Source of the DNA: CAZYSK01 sp964649415
GTDB lineage: Bacteria; Chloroflexota; Anaerolineae; B4-G1
NCBI GenBank assembly: GCA_964649415.1
Contig: CAZYSK010000024.1
Coordinates: 1-64,000 of the forward strand
Length of the DNA stretch: 64,000 nucleotides
Direction of reading: 5' to 3'
Shown here one piece after another: positions 63,958 through 64,000 of the stretch. A program made the translations under genes and the position numbers. Under the pieces are notes generated by a model. It did no database searches. It saw nothing but the letters and a program-made list of their open reading frames with translations, and was not told the origin of the DNA. The number at the start of each line of letters is the position of its first letter. Positions within the stretch are counted from its first letter, which is position 1.

Positions 63958-64000
63958 ACCTAACTCTGACCCCGCCTGGGAGCGACACAATTAAAAGGAG

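Overview
The window looks like a GC-rich bacterial chromosome segment, most likely a Chloroflexota (Anaerolineae-like) environmental genome. That placement is inference from gene content (GerW/YtfJ-like and Yip1-like membrane proteins, a C4 zinc-ribbon coiled-coil protein, TP-rich lipoproteins, a bacterial H4MPT cluster) and from the many short palindromic and tandem repeats. There is no rRNA or tRNA in the window to fix the taxonomy.

Layout. 1-1.5 kb (minus): N4-cytosine methyltransferase with a disrupted XcyI-type restriction gene. 2.0-7.1 kb (plus): etfBA, then DUF2085, pgeF, yggS, yggT and a DUF167 gene. 7.1-18.2 kb (minus): response regulator plus NACHT/HEAT NTPase, zinc-ribbon coiled-coil protein, lgt, two Yip1-like and two GerW-like proteins, a DHH-CBS-CCA-transferase fusion, and a GT51 transglycosylase. 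A compact non-coding RNA candidate with its own promoter and terminator lies at 10.45-10.59 kb. 18.5-27.6 kb: threonine aldolase, a transposase remnant, a GH3/CocE/DMT operon, and a TPR lytic transglycosylase lipoprotein.

28.1-50.3 kb (plus) is the centrepiece. It is a long one-directional cluster for tetrahydromethanopterin/methanofuran-linked C1 metabolism, behind a perfect promoter and a 385-nt structured leader. It encodes an unrecognised 592-aa protein, a LarC-C-terminal-like protein, MtdB, an ATP-grasp enzyme, formylmethanofuran dehydrogenase subunits D, B, A and C, a DmrB-like flavoprotein, a DHPS-like protein, Ftr, Mch, a RimK-like ligase, a CitG-like protein, two paralogous predicted nucleotidyltransferases, the nickel-pincer cofactor genes larE, larB and larC, an SSS symporter and a TIM-barrel protein. 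FwdB keeps the four cluster cysteines and the active-site cysteine (C118), so this looks like a redox formylmethanofuran dehydrogenase rather than the hydrolytic Fhc form of methylotrophs. Together the genes interconvert CO2, formyl-MFR, formyl-, methenyl- and methylene-H4MPT. Fae, LarA and the usual Fwd ferredoxin subunits are not in the window.

An unusual layer over this cluster is a set of short palindromic elements inserted in frame in genes. An identical 58-nt element sits in both fwdC and larE. A 34-nt element sits in an ATP-grasp gene and a nucleotidyltransferase gene. A third palindrome family sits in that same nucleotidyltransferase and in an intergenic region.

50.4-56.2 kb: lipoprotein, FtsX/LolD-type ABC exporter, and a D-threonine-aldolase-like gene whose leader can form an H-type pseudoknot over the ribosome binding site. 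56.3-64 kb: a hexuronate/sugar-acid catabolic operon (KDG kinase, KduD-like SDR, zinc dehydrogenase, UxuA-like and galactonate-dehydratase-like enzymes, RpiR regulator) divergent from a sugar ABC permease. Repeated TGTAACA/TGTTACA sites overlap both of the divergent promoters.
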